Source: Metaphire vulgaris (lineage: Eukaryota; Annelida; Clitellata; Crassiclitellata; Megascolecidae). Taken from it: DNA of 64,000 nt. The stretch spans positions 12,421,662 to 12,485,661 of the forward strand of contig CM030867.1 in the NCBI GenBank assembly GCA_018105865.1, given 5' to 3'. Position 1 is the stretch's first letter, and each line of letters opens with the position of its first letter. Shown piece after piece: positions 31,518-43,622 of this stretch. A model generated the notes under the pieces. It worked only from the letters and a program-made list of their open reading frames with translations, did no database searches and had not been told where the DNA came from. The position numbers were made by a program, and so were the translations under genes.

Positions 31518-34107
31518 TTAGGATAGATCGGTTGAAGAGGAAGATGACGCCGTGTGATGGAGTTTCTCGAGAGTCTCCTGCGTTGCTGACGCCCGTAGCA
31601 CTCTGTTCTCGTACTCCAGATGTCCTTTCTTGATCGTCAGTTCTTTGATCTGATCCTTGAGAAGTTCAACCTCCTCATGAACAGCAAACATCAAATGACT
31701 CTTCACCAAATCCTGCAAAAGGAAACGTCAACTGGAAATCAGCCAAAAGAGTAAACAGAAACTAACCAACAAGGCAGACATCAATACAAAGCCATGATAA
31801 CGGCGATACGAGTTGAATGCTCAGCCATTAGCTGGCAGGTCACGCATCTGATGGGCTTACATGAAGAAAGACTCTTTTAAATAGACAATCACAGTTATGT
31901 TTAAGGCAGGTCCAGGATACATTATATTCCACCCAGGATAGGATTATCCAAGCCGAATCATTCTCATCTCTCTATCCGTAGGAAACACTGAATTCGAGCC
32001 TTTTATCAATCAATTACAAAGAATTAGCAGGTACCAAATAATGTCACACCAGATCTAAAACTAGAAATACCATTTAGAAACAAGTCCCCCTCTCTCTCTA
32101 ATCCTTGCATTTCTATGGCAAAACAGATAAACGAAAACATCTATGTCAGCAAAGATGTCTGTATATTCAGACATTTCATAAGAATTTTATATTTCTGAAA
32201 CCTTAAACTTACCATGGCCTGTTCAATCTTGTTATCAAGGGCACATATTCCTCCACTGTTGATACAGAAAAGAAATAACAAATTCAGTTAGCAAAGATTC
32301 AAAAGAGCAGAGCATAGTAATCAGTTGACTGCATTACGTATCATCTAAAGCTAAAACAGTGAGTTGCCTTGGATGAGAGATGTTGGTGCAATGAGAAGGG
32401 GGTGGGGGTGGTGGTTGGGGGGGTCATTCTGCCCCAAAACAGATATCAACTGAGACAAATGATCAGGCAGCATAGTCTCAAAGGCAATTGAAATTATGAC
32501 CCGCTCTGATTAAAATTACCACTGACTGACACCAACCATTCCCTTCAAATACCAACTGAGAATATCATCACTGCTAACAAAATTCATATAAAAACAGAAA
32601 AGAACAATGGCTGAAGTCATTAGACATTAGCCGTTGAGTCTTATCCTGAGAACTAAAGTAAAACATTAATGATGAAATTCAAAGCACTTAGAAAGAGATT
32701 TATATATATATACACACACACACAAACATATACACAAACACACTTCAGATGACGTTGGTTTGAGAATTTCTCTAAATGAACATTTTATCAGAGTAAAGAA
32801 GCAAATAACTAACAGATATTCTCAGTTGTCTTTAGAAGCACTTCCGTTTCAGAATTCTTCTAAGCATAAAGACTGCAAAATGACAGTTTCACTGAAAGCA
32901 GAGAAGAGTAAAAGACTATGACTGACAGGTGAATCACTCACCTGATCTCATTCTCTGCAAATTCGTAAGTACAGGTGTCGGCTGATACAGGAACGATTGT
33001 TAACAACGGGGAGGACATGGCATCAGACACCTTGGAATGGACAAACAACGGCTCAGAACCAGCTCTAATTACGGTAATATGTTGATCGTCACTCTTCAGA
33101 CAGATCAGCTCATCACTGGCACACGAGATGCCGTTCACAAGAGCATCACGGCCATCTCGAAATGAGTTCAACAGCTGCGAATGAACCAGGTACGGAGGCT
33201 GAACTGGATGCTGATCGTCCGATATTGTCGGCGCCAATTCGCGGTCGTTCGGTTGTGACGAAAGATCCGATGTTTCCGTTGGCGACTGAATGCACCGATC
33301 GGACGTTTGAGTCAACGCCGGAAAAACAAAAGACTCCGACACAATTGAGCAAGAACTTGGACACATGGCGCCCTCTGCAAACGGAAGAGGGTTCGGGTCA
33401 AGGGATGGATGTCCGTCGGAATAGACAATTGCAGCGAACTGATTCTCTGACGGATCTTCCTTTTCCATTTGTATGTAGTAAATGGGACTTGTCATTACAG
33501 AACCTGTCGTACCTGCGTCGTTGCACTTGATTTTCTCAAGCGGAGGTGGATCAACGAACTCAAAACACGTCCATCGACCTCTTCGCAGCGGTTTATTGCT
33601 TTCAATTTTGACTATTTTAAACCGTGAGTTGATGTCACTCGGTCGAGTTCTTGTTAAACGTGAAGGATTCTGAAACAGGTGTTTCTGGCACAACGCCGAT
33701 TCATCAACTGAACTAGAATGGTGCGTCGCATCTTCCGTCGACTGAGCTCCTCCTCCTCCTCCTGATGCCTCGTGTGCATCGTCTGTGCCTCTCAGACTTG
33801 ACCCCGGTTCTCCCGCCGTGTCATCGACATCGTCGGTGCTGTCGCCGGCATTCTCTGCCTGTACAATGCGAGTGATCTGAAATCTCTTTTTTAAACTTTG
33901 AGACGCATTTCTGTCAATCGCTGCTGCCATGACAGACAACAGTTCGACAGTTGACAGGGGGTCCTGTGTCATTGTGACTGGAGCATCGTCAAAATCCTCG
34001 GCGTCATCGTCTACGACTGGATCAGTGTTCTCTGAACTGTTCCTTGTACTGCTGGTCCTCATTTTCGCCGTTTCTGATACATCTACATGCGACTGTCTGG
34101 CAGTCAT
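31518..34107 (-). CDS. TSC22D: Long-isoform TSC22 domain (bunched-type) leucine-zipper protein
   Basis: Three exons on the minus strand: 34107-32942, 32255-32213, 31712-31518; 467 aa. The C-terminal TSC22 box and zipper are unmistakable: [50 protein letters not shown]. The large first exon carries the two short conserved motifs of long isoforms, [10 protein letters not shown] (about residue 60) and [10 protein letters not shown] followed by [10 protein letters not shown]. The remainder is acidic, Ser/Thr-rich and probably disordered. Known family: TSC22D proteins dimerise through the zipper and act in growth control and cell-volume signalling with NRBP/WNK partners. The ATG at 34107 is the first in the open frame; more 5' exons are possible. 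Short isoforms would need another promoter, which I cannot locate. Confidence 0.92.
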
Positions 34108-36707
34108 TGCACCACAAAGAACTGGTGACGTCTTGCTTTAAAAGACTCATTAAACTTTGGCAGAATGACAAAGATACAAACGTTTCCACTAAATAGGCCA
34201 ACACACATCGAAGACCCTTCGAGATACTTTAGCCTCTGACACAGATAACCTATAACAATCACAGAACATCATTAATAACACTTCCTAAAATTATTTGAAT
34301 ATATAAAGTAAAAATATTAATGCAGCTACTAATTGATACCCGCATTCTACTGTCTATTTATTGCCTTTCAATCACTTCATGTACATTCATTTCAAAGATA
34401 CTCACAACATCTAAGCCCCATTTGTTCGTTTAATCTGAGTTTATGTTCTATTTTTGCATTGATTCAATTCGGCAAAACACATGTTCAACATTAATCACCT
34501 TACATCAACATTATTTAGAAACTGATATGTAACAGCAATTAATCTTGTGACTCTTTTATGCATATTGTTTCTCTGGGAAACATAATATAATTAATAATGT
34601 GATTTCAAGTGGCTTTAGGGGGCTTTAGGGGCCTGCGTGAAAGCCACATAAAAGGGCAAAATAAATTTAAAAGTTATTTAATCCAAAATTTTGTTTATTT
34701 TATATGCCAACAAAATCTGTGTGTAGCTTATTCTCGAAAGCCATGACAAACAAAAATCTCAAGTCAGTTTCACATTATGTGAAGGGCCTGAGCCCAAGGT
34801 GCATCAGAGAGCCATAAGAGCCGCATAGGAATCGAGGGGAGCGGGGGCCCAAGCCTCTCGGCCGCAATGACCCAGTTCGGGAATGGGGTGTTTGGCCGTG
34901 TTTTCATTAAAATCTCATCGGAGACCTGACAGCAACTTCGGCCGATCGGACATTCGACAAGAACGACGGTCGATCGCCTCTTAGGAACGCATCCAAACGA
35001 AGAAATCTACGAAAAAGACGAAAAAAGCGCAAATAAAAAGAAAATCAAAGAGAAAACTTTCCACAAAACACGGCGACGACGACGACGACGACGGAACTCA
35101 TGCTGCGCTCACACTCAGCCACCGACTGCAGAACATCGTGGCAGGTTCACACGCTTCGCCAGCGAAGCTATTCTTACGCAAATTATAATAAATTAATAAT
35201 GTAAACTATATTCTTCCCTTACAGCCTGAAAATGTAAGTCTAGTTCTAAACTGAAGTAAATGTGAAGCCTGCTTGAGCAATGAAACGGTGCGTGGCAAAA
35301 ATGAGCAGTAATTTAGTTCATTTATGAATGGTGCCTATTAAGCCAAGGGACCATCCACAAATGACGTAACGCGATGTTGGCAGTTTTTACCCCTCCCCCT
35401 TCGTCGCACGTCGTAGCATCAAATTGGTCTCAATTCCAGTGATTAAATTAGTGCTCGGTCGGTTCTTGTGTGCGATTGCTCGTCTTTATAGAAATTATAG
35501 TCTCATGATCTTGCAGTGACGTGTGTGAGATAATAATTAATATATGTGCTATTGATGCTGTGACTTTGTCGTTGTGTGCAGTGTTGAAGTCCCAGTGACA
35601 GACGGATGGCGTATGGAAAACTCAAGCATGAGAGGAAGGAGGAGATGCCGTGACAGGTGGTAATTGGGATTGGCTGGAAGCAGCAGCAGCAGCAGTCGGA
35701 TAAATAGGGATGAAGAGACGATGGCTGATCAGAAAACGAACGAAAGAGCAGAAGTCAGAAGAAGAAGAAAAAATCCTCTCTCTCTCTCTTTCTCTCTCCT
35801 CGTTTTCGTGTTTTGGATTTACAGGTAATATATAGTGATTTTAATCCGTTTATGTGTGAAGTTTAACTCGTTTAGGGGCTGTCCATTAATTACGTCAACA
35901 ATTTAGGGGATGGGTTTGGAAAAGTTTGACAGTTGTTGACAGGGGGAGGGGGATCAAGAGAAGTTGACGTCAACAATTTCACTTTTTTTAAATAATCAAA
36001 AATAGGAAATTTCATAGAATACTACTTATTACAATGGAAAAAGCATTAGAAAAAAGGTAGTCACCACCACATTTTGACACTCGATGAGGAAAAAATGGTC
36101 ATCACCACAAAAATAATAACCTTGTTATTGGGACCTGTCATTGATCTTGGGGGGGGAGGGTCAAGAGTTGTTGACGTAATTATGGGGCGGTTAAGTGAAA
36201 GTTGACAGTTGTTGACAAGGGGAGGGGGTCAAAAATTGCCCAAAATTGTTGACAATTAATGGACAGCGCCTTAATTATTGACAATCTTCTTAAGTAGCGC
36301 TGTATTTTTTATCTTCCTAATCGCATTCAGGTCCGCTTTGACAAACGAACAAAGCCTTGATCAGGGAAAACAATTGACAATTGCACCGTGTAATTAGGCC
36401 ACGTGTAAGAGTTAGGCTGGTCGCTACTATCATTGGGTCAGTTGCATTTGAATGAGACCTGAACACTGACAGATATAGGCCTATACTATCTCTGTGATTG
36501 ACACAAACACTCAAACACATACACTCTCTGTCACTCACTCACTCACTCTCTTGCATCGGTTGCCTGTTGTGGTAATCGCAGTATAATGACGTCACAGGTG
36601 GGTGCGTTGTTCTTAGGTCGTCGTCGTTGCGTGTCGTATAATTATTGTGTTCCCTGAAGTGTCAGTTATAGGCCTTAATTAAGAGTAACTTCTCAAGCAG
36701 ATCAGCA

Positions 36708-36779
<72 letters not shown>

Positions 36780-36947
36780 GTGTATGTGTATGTGTGTCTG
36801 ACACGAACAGATGATTTCTTTTTTCAGTCGGAAATTGAATCGAGTTCCATAAAGTGCAGACAATCGCACGTTTCCATCGAAGTAATATATTATTGAGAGG
36901 AGAAAATGCATTAGAGAGAGAGAGAGAGAGACAATCGAGAGAGATAT

Positions 36948-36988
<41 letters not shown>

Positions 36989-37043
36989 TCGGTAGTGGAG
37001 ACCTTATAGAGTTATGAATTGAAGTCAATTGGGAGATGGCATT

Positions 37044-37076
<33 letters not shown>

Positions 37077-37939
37077 GGCGTCTGCCTTCGATGGCTGTAG
37101 ACGCAATGCGTGGTTCTGACGTTGAAAGCAGGCGGAATCAACGCGTTCTATTGAGAGGAGACGATGCACTTAAAGGCTCGTAGATTGAGGTAGATGACAA
37201 CAGCCGCCACAGATCAAAGAGCACGATCGACGACAAAACAGACGAAATAGGCTACATCGAATCTAAGCATGCACCGTCCTTAATATAGGCAGATCCATCG
37301 GACTAACGGACTAACGGACTAACGGACTAACGACTGTCGCCCGACGTTCGGCGTTTTAGTACGAAGAAGACATTTTCGCAAAATCATTACGTTATGCAGC
37401 AGCAGCAGCAGCAGCCACATAGGCCTACTAAGCGCATAGGAATAAGGAGCTACTTCGGTGCATCTTTTGAAAGCGCTTTAGAAATTAACGAGATTTTACT
37501 TACTTACTTATGCGTGAATAATTCTGCTGATAAGAAAGTTCTATCGGCTGCAACGACGACGCCTTTGTTTGCTTTGACTTCTTCTTCATCTTCTTCAGGA
37601 ACTGCCACAGAACAACGAACGCGCCTTTGACGAAACGCTAATCGAAGCGAAATCCACAGAAGTGAAGATCACTGAGAAGTGGGATCATTGTAGATGCATG
37701 CACTGATTGTATTCTAATTGCACGACTGGATAATGCGTCTCTCTCCCCCCAATTGAAGAAGTGAGAAAACTAGGAAGACGCATATTCATATATCTGCCAT
37801 CTCTCCATGCAGTGTTCCTCGACGACGCGTAAAAGACTCGGCGGATGATGAAGTCTTTTCTAAATATTATTAGAGATCAGCTGCATGACGTCATCGATCG
37901 AATCCAGCGAAGACCAGCAGCAACATCAGACGCGCATTA

Positions 37940-37973
<34 letters not shown>

Positions 37974-38624
37974 AGGCCATTGGAACGGACGGCGGGGGGT
38001 CCTTGAGGGTTTGATGATCCATTCGCCAAATGACTATACGACGATAACATTTTGAAACTCAGGTTTCTATGGCAGAAAATTAATGAAGACACGAACACAA
38101 AATAGACAGACAGACAGACAGACAGACAGACTGCAGACAGACAGATTGACAGACAAAGAGAGGGACTAACAATGCGAGCAGCAGTAGGCCTACTCAAATC
38201 AAATCAATCAAATTTATTTTTTCTCAACATTTCAAGAGTAGACAGCTTAACTATAGTATAAACCATGAATAACTATATTTGAACAGAAATATGTTGAATA
38301 ATTTTTAACATCAAATTTGTGCAAATAACAAAAAAGTAATAATCTAGTAATAATAATTAATTAATGGGAATATAAGGTAGATCTAGGTCTTATAGGAAAA
38401 AATATAATAATAATAATATATATGTTTATATAGTCAATACTATAATTCGCAGACATATAAAGTACAGAAATCAGTCGAGAAAAAAGGGTTGGCCTAAGGG
38501 ATTTGCATCCCGTAAAGTTGGCTGCTGTTAGTTTCGCTGTGTTGTTCGTTGTAGGTGAGTGAGTTAGTCGTTATAACTTTGTTGGTCGTTTGCATCGACC
38601 AGACGCTCTTAATTCCTCTTCATT
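34108..38624. other. Gene-free region with simple repeats and transposon remnants
   Basis: No secure exon is visible. The area upstream of TSC22 (34900-35170) is G/C-richer and may hold its 5' UTR. An ATG followed by a poorly conserved frame at 35720 with a possible donor at about 35823 is too weak to call. Simple repeats include (CT)n at 36712-36776, (GA)n at about 36912-36986 and CAG runs near 37045 and 37395. A LINE-tail segment is at about 37430-37515, and a Harbinger-like element at 35875-36270. Confidence 0.5.
35875..36270. mobile_element. Harbinger-like non-autonomous element
   Basis: It begins GGGGCTGTCCATTAATTACG and ends with the near inverted copy CAATTAATGGACAGCGCC. TTA flanks both ends, as expected for the 3-bp target of PIF/Harbinger elements. 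The interior repeats gttgacagttgttgacagggg. No transposase is present. The family assignment is an inference from the ends. Confidence 0.65.
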
Positions 38625-39465
38625 ATGACGAACTTTTCGATGGCTGTCCTTGCGACAATCTTAAGCATTCTGATTAATTCCAGGCAAGTTTTATGCTAAA
38701 TTTATTAAGCGCTTCAGGCAGTCGTTCGACTGCAATAGGCCTAGGTCTACCCTTCCGAATAGGAGGCCATCATTTCTAAGAATCTTCATAATCGCAGTTA
38801 GGCCTACGTGCCGCCTTTAGACTATTGGATAAACAGACTGCGGTTATTAGTGAGGTTACCGCTATGCCATTCAGTTAGTGGACTAAGTCGACAGCTAACT
38901 AGTTTATGAAAATTACGAATTTACGACACCTTAATAATGTCTGCTTCCTTAGATTACAGTAGCACGGGTCTAAATTTGTTTCGACAAAATTAGATATTAG
39001 AATATAACTATTAATAATGCAGCTCTTGTAGCATCTTTTAGAATAAAGAATTGCATCTGTCAGGCACGGTTCTTAAAGTATAGTTACAATTAATTTAAGT
39101 AATTATGACGATTTGTGATTTTCAGTCAAGCAAACTTTCAAGAAATCGCCGAAGAGGACGGAGCCAAGAGAGGCTTAGATCACATCGGGAGCTCACTGCT
39201 CGAGAGACGAGCACTGGATCACATCGGGAGCTCACTGCTCAAGAGACGAGCACTGGATCACATCGGGAGCTCACTGCTCGAGAGACGAGCACTGCATCAC
39301 ATCGGCAGTTCTCTGTTGGAAAAGCGGCTGATGAACAGCGAAGCATTGCAGACACTTGGCGATCAAGACGGAAGCATGGAAGAGCGGAGGCGACGGGAAG
39401 AACAATCAGTCAATCCTCACATCAAATACATAATGGGAATTTATCGCAAACAACGATACATCTAA
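38625..39465 (+). CDS. Neuropeptide-like precursor with four LDHIGSSLL-type repeats
   Basis: Two exons, 38625-38683 and 39126-39465; 132 aa. Exon 1 encodes a signal peptide (MTNFSMAVLATILSILINS), with cleavage likely after SSQA. After an acidic spacer and a KR site come four 13-residue repeats: GLDHIGSSLLERR, ALDHIGSSLLKRR, ALDHIGSSLLERR, ALHHIGSSLLEKR. Dibasic sites between copies predict three to four short peptides. A spacer (LMNSEALQTLGDQDG) and an RRRR site follow. The intron has a GC donor (AG/GCAAGT). This is the classic layout of a multicopy neuropeptide precursor. The peptide has only a loose likeness to pedal peptide/orcokinin types (hydrophobic-D-x-I pattern), and I cannot assign it to a named family. 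No C-terminal amidation glycine follows the repeats. Confidence 0.82.
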
Positions 39466-39533
39466 GCATAAGAGAGGGAGAAGGCGCTCTAGCCGTTCGA
39501 TTATTTATCGAATAGGTTGTTAGCACTTCGAAG

Positions 39534-39724
39534 CAGTGGCGGCTCTAGGATTTGGCAAGTGGGGGGGGGGCGTTGGGGTGGCAACTTCTAATCATGGGGG
39601 GCCAACCATTTGTTGTTTAATGTATGTAGCATTAAGTATAGGGTCCCAACTGGGGGGCGACTGGGGGGGCCAGGCACTCAATTGGGGAACGGCCCCCCTG
39701 ACTCCTCCTGTGGAGCCGCCACTG
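39534..39724. mobile_element. hAT-like MITE, CAGTGGCGGCTC subfamily, copy 3
   Basis: CAGTGGCGGCTC and GAGCCGCCACTG (with local variation) form the ends. Exact 8-bp repeats CTTCGAAG flank it at 39526-39533 and 39725-39732. It lies 68 bp beyond the stop codon of the neuropeptide-like gene and so may fall in its 3' UTR. Confidence 0.88.
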
Positions 39725-39732
39725 CTTCGAAG

Positions 39733-41428
39733 TGAAACGAATACAAACAAGACAATGAGTCAACGAGTTGGTAAACATGTCCATGAAATTATTTTCTGGA
39801 TCTAGGATAGAATTGTACAACTAATATTAACATTAATGATCTATTTCATCATGCGACTACAATGCCGAGAACACCTCTGAGTAGAACCAAAATAGGCGCA
39901 GAGGTGTAGCTGGGGACAGGGGTTAGGCCTACACCTGTCTTCGGGCGCCGAGGTGGGGGGGCGCCAAAATCGGGTTTATGTAATTGGGGGAGGTAAAAGA
40001 AGCACCGACATAGTTGTGACGATCTTCTTTTTGTCATTTTGAACTTAATTATGATCAACACAGACGACCTTTTTGTGCTTGTAAGGGTTTTCTCTGAAAT
40101 CGAGAATTTTTTAAAGTTCAAAGGACGACATCGATCAGTATCTTTTGTCCTATGTCGCCGGACACCCTAGCTAAGCCTCTGAAGAGGCGCTATATACAAA
40201 TGCTAGGCCTATAGGCTTATGACATAATTTGCATTACATTCTGCCAGTAATGCCATATAGGCCTATATTACATAATTTACATTAGGCCTACATTTACTCT
40301 GCGAGTACGAAAAGCTACACCCTTTTGTTATTAAATCCAAAATGGTGACAATTGTAGAGCTGGTTGTAAGAGGTGGTAACCTACGTGTAGACTATAGACA
40401 ACGCCCCGTATTAGTATAAGCGCAACAGAACAATCACTAAGTAATCTAGTTGTTTTTTATAATTTGTCTCGTTCATAGAATTTAATTACCGGTAGAACGA
40501 GTCAATAGTGGCCGAAATTGAGGCAGTTTTCCTGCATTTCCGCCATTTTGTTAAGTGCGATTACATAACCGTTAGACTTCTAATAAAAACCAACCACAAT
40601 AAAAAAGCCACGGTTATTTGTTGTTGCTATTGGTTGTAATAAAATCCAAATCTGATTTTGTCATCTTGTAATCAAAGGTCTATAATAGAAGTCTTACAGT
40701 AATTTTTGTGATTACCACGGTAACCACTGTCTGACTTAACAAAGATGGCGAAAATTTATGAACTTACCGCCGTATTGTCATAAAGAGACTACTTCCAGTG
40801 AGTATTAACTTTTATGGTCTCGAGATAAAGAATATGAAAGAAGAACCCGGCGTTCGATTTTGGGAGATTTTACAGCAAATCGTTAATATTTAAAATAATA
40901 ATAATAATTTTTCGTCTGTGAAGTCGTTTAGATTCACGGTAGAGGATTTCAGATGGTTGTTTTAATTGTTGATTACGATAGGCTTTGAAATGAACTAGAA
41001 TATTCGTAGTGGAGACGAATGGTCACATTGGCCGTTTGGTCTCACGACCGATGTATTATCGCCTTTAATATTTCATTTATATTTTAATATTGGACGATTA
41101 ATTTTTAGCTTAGAATTTGGTAAGCCTCGAGTGGTGCGGGGAAAATAGGTCATACAATGTAAATAAATGAAATGATTGGTTAAACGGAAAAGGCTCAAAC
41201 GTTTGAAGCGCCTGCTGTAAAAAGAAATCTAGATTTCTTTGACTACAGGCGCTAGATGCAAGATAATAAAACTTAATCAATTCTAATAATTATATCTAGA
41301 AAAACTTGTCAATGCATTTGGCTTATTCACTTATTCTTGCTTGTTTTATATTCTTGGATGATGGAAAGTGTAGCGCTTGGTGATTTCTGTGATTTGTTCA
41401 GTTGTGAAGAAATTGCGATGTTTTTTAG
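39733..41428. other. Intergenic region before SmB
   Basis: No exon is visible. It contains a foldback element (40541-40750) and several tggcctata-like words. A possible 3' splice site immediately precedes the SmB ATG (tgttttttag at 41419-41428), which suggests a 5' UTR intron whose first exon I cannot place. Confidence 0.5.
40541..40750. repeat. Foldback (inverted-repeat) element, copy 1
   Basis: The left arm CGCCATTTTGTTAAGT and right arm ACTTAACAAAGATGGCG are inverse complements. Deeper pairing follows: gttagacttctaata on the left, tataatagaagtcttac on the right. A related foldback with the same arm words is at 44759-44980. Confidence 0.7.
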
Positions 41429-43622
41429 ATGGCGGGCAAAAGTTCGAAAATGTTGCAACACATTAACTACAGAATGCGATGTACACTACAAGATGGACGC
41501 ACCTTTATAGGTTTGTATCAGAGGTGGCCAAATGATTTTGCAGTTGCTACAATTGATGTTATAGTAGTCTAAATAACTTTGAAGATCGTAGATCAACTGC
41601 AGGAATAGTTATGTGGGAGACTGTAAAAGAAATAATCATCAGCCATTGTATTGGTCAAAAGAGACAGACATACATTCAGTCAGACTTGATTTCACTTTTT
41701 GCATAAGACAAGACTTCATAAATGAAATGTACCTGGAGTTACTTATCTTATATCTGAAGGACTTATTGGACGTCTAGGAAAATGCTTGGTTGATATGAGT
41801 ACGAGTTAGTTAAGTGTTGCTTATTGTGGGATCAATCATTATAGATGCTTTTCAGTCGGATGTTTTTGTTTAGGGACTTTCAAGGCATTTGATAAGCACA
41901 TGAACGTCATTCTCGGAGACTGCGATGAGTTCCGGCGGGTGAAACCAAAGAGCAAGACGGCCGATCGCGAGGAGAAACGCGCCCTCGGACTGGTCTTGCT
42001 GAGGGGGGAAAGTCTTGTGTCAATGACGGTCGAGGGGCCTCCCCCTCCAGAAGTATGACTCATTCCCTCATATGCACTGTGCAGAGTACTTTACTGTGGT
42101 TGCGCTTTTTAGTGCTTAGGGTGTCAATGTGAAAGTCCTTTAATAGAAGTTTGTGTATTGTTTTTGCACAGAATGCATTGGAATGAGAGTTGTTCAGATA
42201 ATTGTTGTGTCCGTTGCAGTTGAAAGCACTTTGAAACTTCAAATGGATACCTTGTGCTGGATTTTCTGGATTTTCTCTCTGTGTGTTTTGTTAATAATTA
42301 GATAATGAATTTATACAATTAAAATTTGTTACCTAAGCAACTTAACGAACCTAATTTAAAATGAGTTTTGTTTCTGGAAATGGAAACTTTTGCTGGTGAG
42401 CTTCGTTTTGAGAAATTTGCGTAAGATTTTGTGAGCAAAATGTCTTCCAGAGTCTCTACTTTGGAATTCTGCTGATTCTACTTTGACTAGATGGGCAGAA
42501 TTCTGTTTCATAAAATTTGTTTTAACATTCTTTCATTTGTCAAAGACTGTAATGTTGTCCTTTGTTGTTATTCCATTCTAGGATGGCGCTGCCCGTGTTC
42601 CGATCCCAGGAGCGGCCGGTGGCCCTGGCATTGGCCGTGCTGCCGGTCGGGGCGTCCCGTCTCATTCGTCCGGGCCGACACCTGGCCTCGCGGGACCTGC
42701 TCGAGGTGTTGGTGCACCTCCAACACAGATGATGCAGCCCGGGGGTGGACGCATGCCCCCACCAGGGCCACCTGGACTGAGGATGCCTCCTATGCCAATG
42801 GGAATGAGGGACCCCACCGCCTGGAATGATGCGAGGTCCGTAATGCTAATCGTTATTCCGGTGAACCTGCTTTTAATGTTGCCTCACCGTCTCTCCGTGG
42901 TGACCATCCTCAGTGCCGTACAATCGACCTTTGTCTTTGTATCTTGGATGGTGGTTTGGTGGAGTAGAGGTAGATTCTTGCCATGCAATCTCAGGGTAGT
43001 GGGTTCAAATCTGGCCCTAGCCACTGTGAGGCAACCTTGGAACAGTTGTTCTCCCCTCAGATGCTCTATAATAATAATAATAAATAATAAATAACTTCCC
43101 AGAGTATTTAAACAGTCTGCTCAAATGTGGCATTACCCAGTAAATGTTTGGTTGTAGTTTTGCTGTTTTTATGATTTAAGTATTCCTGTGTGGCAGTCAC
43201 ACGGCAGAAGTACTTCTTCCACGCTCACAACTACTCTTTGTTTTATTTGACGGTTGGAAATGTATTAATGGCCAGAGGATTTTTGGTTCTGTCCGTGTGT
43301 CTGTGTCGCTTGGAGAGAGTAGAGATTGGATTGATTCCATTTTTACATGACTGGTATTTTGGGCTGGTGCTTATAAGTGACATTGACTGTATGTGTGTCA
43401 TTTGTTTAAGATGGGAGGCATGTCTGTTGGAATTGAAAGTGTAGAGTTCTTTTGATTTACACTTCTCTACAATTGTGTCATCTGTAGAACTGATCATTAT
43501 GTAAATATAGGGTGATTACAGTTGTAATGTGATTTCTGTTGGTTTATAATGGTCGTTCGTCTGTTCTGTAGTTACTGTCTGTCTGTCTGTTTGCAGGTCC
43601 TCCGCCTCCAAGACCTTTCTAA
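41429..43622 (+). CDS. SNRPB: Small nuclear ribonucleoprotein-associated protein B (SmB)
   Basis: Four exons: 41429-41510, 41874-42052, 42582-42835, 43597-43622; about 179 aa. The N-terminus [20 protein letters not shown] and the Sm1 region ([20 protein letters not shown]) match SmB closely. Sm2 follows as [20 protein letters not shown]. The tail is Gly/Pro/Met-rich ([25 protein letters not shown]) and ends GPPPPRPF. SmB is one of the seven Sm ring proteins of U1, U2, U4 and U5 snRNPs. To reach the GPPPPRPF end the frame must shift by one base near 42807-42815 (GMR then TPPPGMMRG), where a G run has probably gained a base. Read without that shift the tail becomes WNDARSSAS and is unlike the family. 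The last intron donor is GTCCGT. Confidence 0.9.
42946..43085 (+). repeat. tRNA-like SINE fragment in SmB intron 3
   Basis: A-box-like tggtggagtagaggtagatt is followed by B-box-like GGGTTCAAATC at 43001-43011, and the segment ends in a short (AAT)n tail. That is a common SINE arrangement, but the match to a tRNA is weak. Confidence 0.35.

Noticed and set aside
32938..34204. Plus-strand and other-frame ORFs opposite the TSC22 large exon
   Set aside because: The minus-strand frame carries both conserved TSC22 long-isoform motifs and joins in phase to the zipper exons; the others have none.
37394..37630. Polyglutamine-starting ORF as a possible gene
   Set aside because: Its middle (RIGIRSYFGASFESALEINE) is the translated LINE 3' tail shared with 56360-56455, and no splice partners are seen.
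39105..39515. Alternative frame rich in SHRELTARETSTG repeats over the neuropeptide exon
   Set aside because: It is the shadow of the 39-bp coding repeat in another frame. The LDHIGSSLL frame has the signal peptide, phase-matched splice and dibasic sites.
41839..42063. Minus-strand ORF opposite SmB exon 2
   Set aside because: The plus strand there encodes the conserved Sm fold in phase with the other exons.
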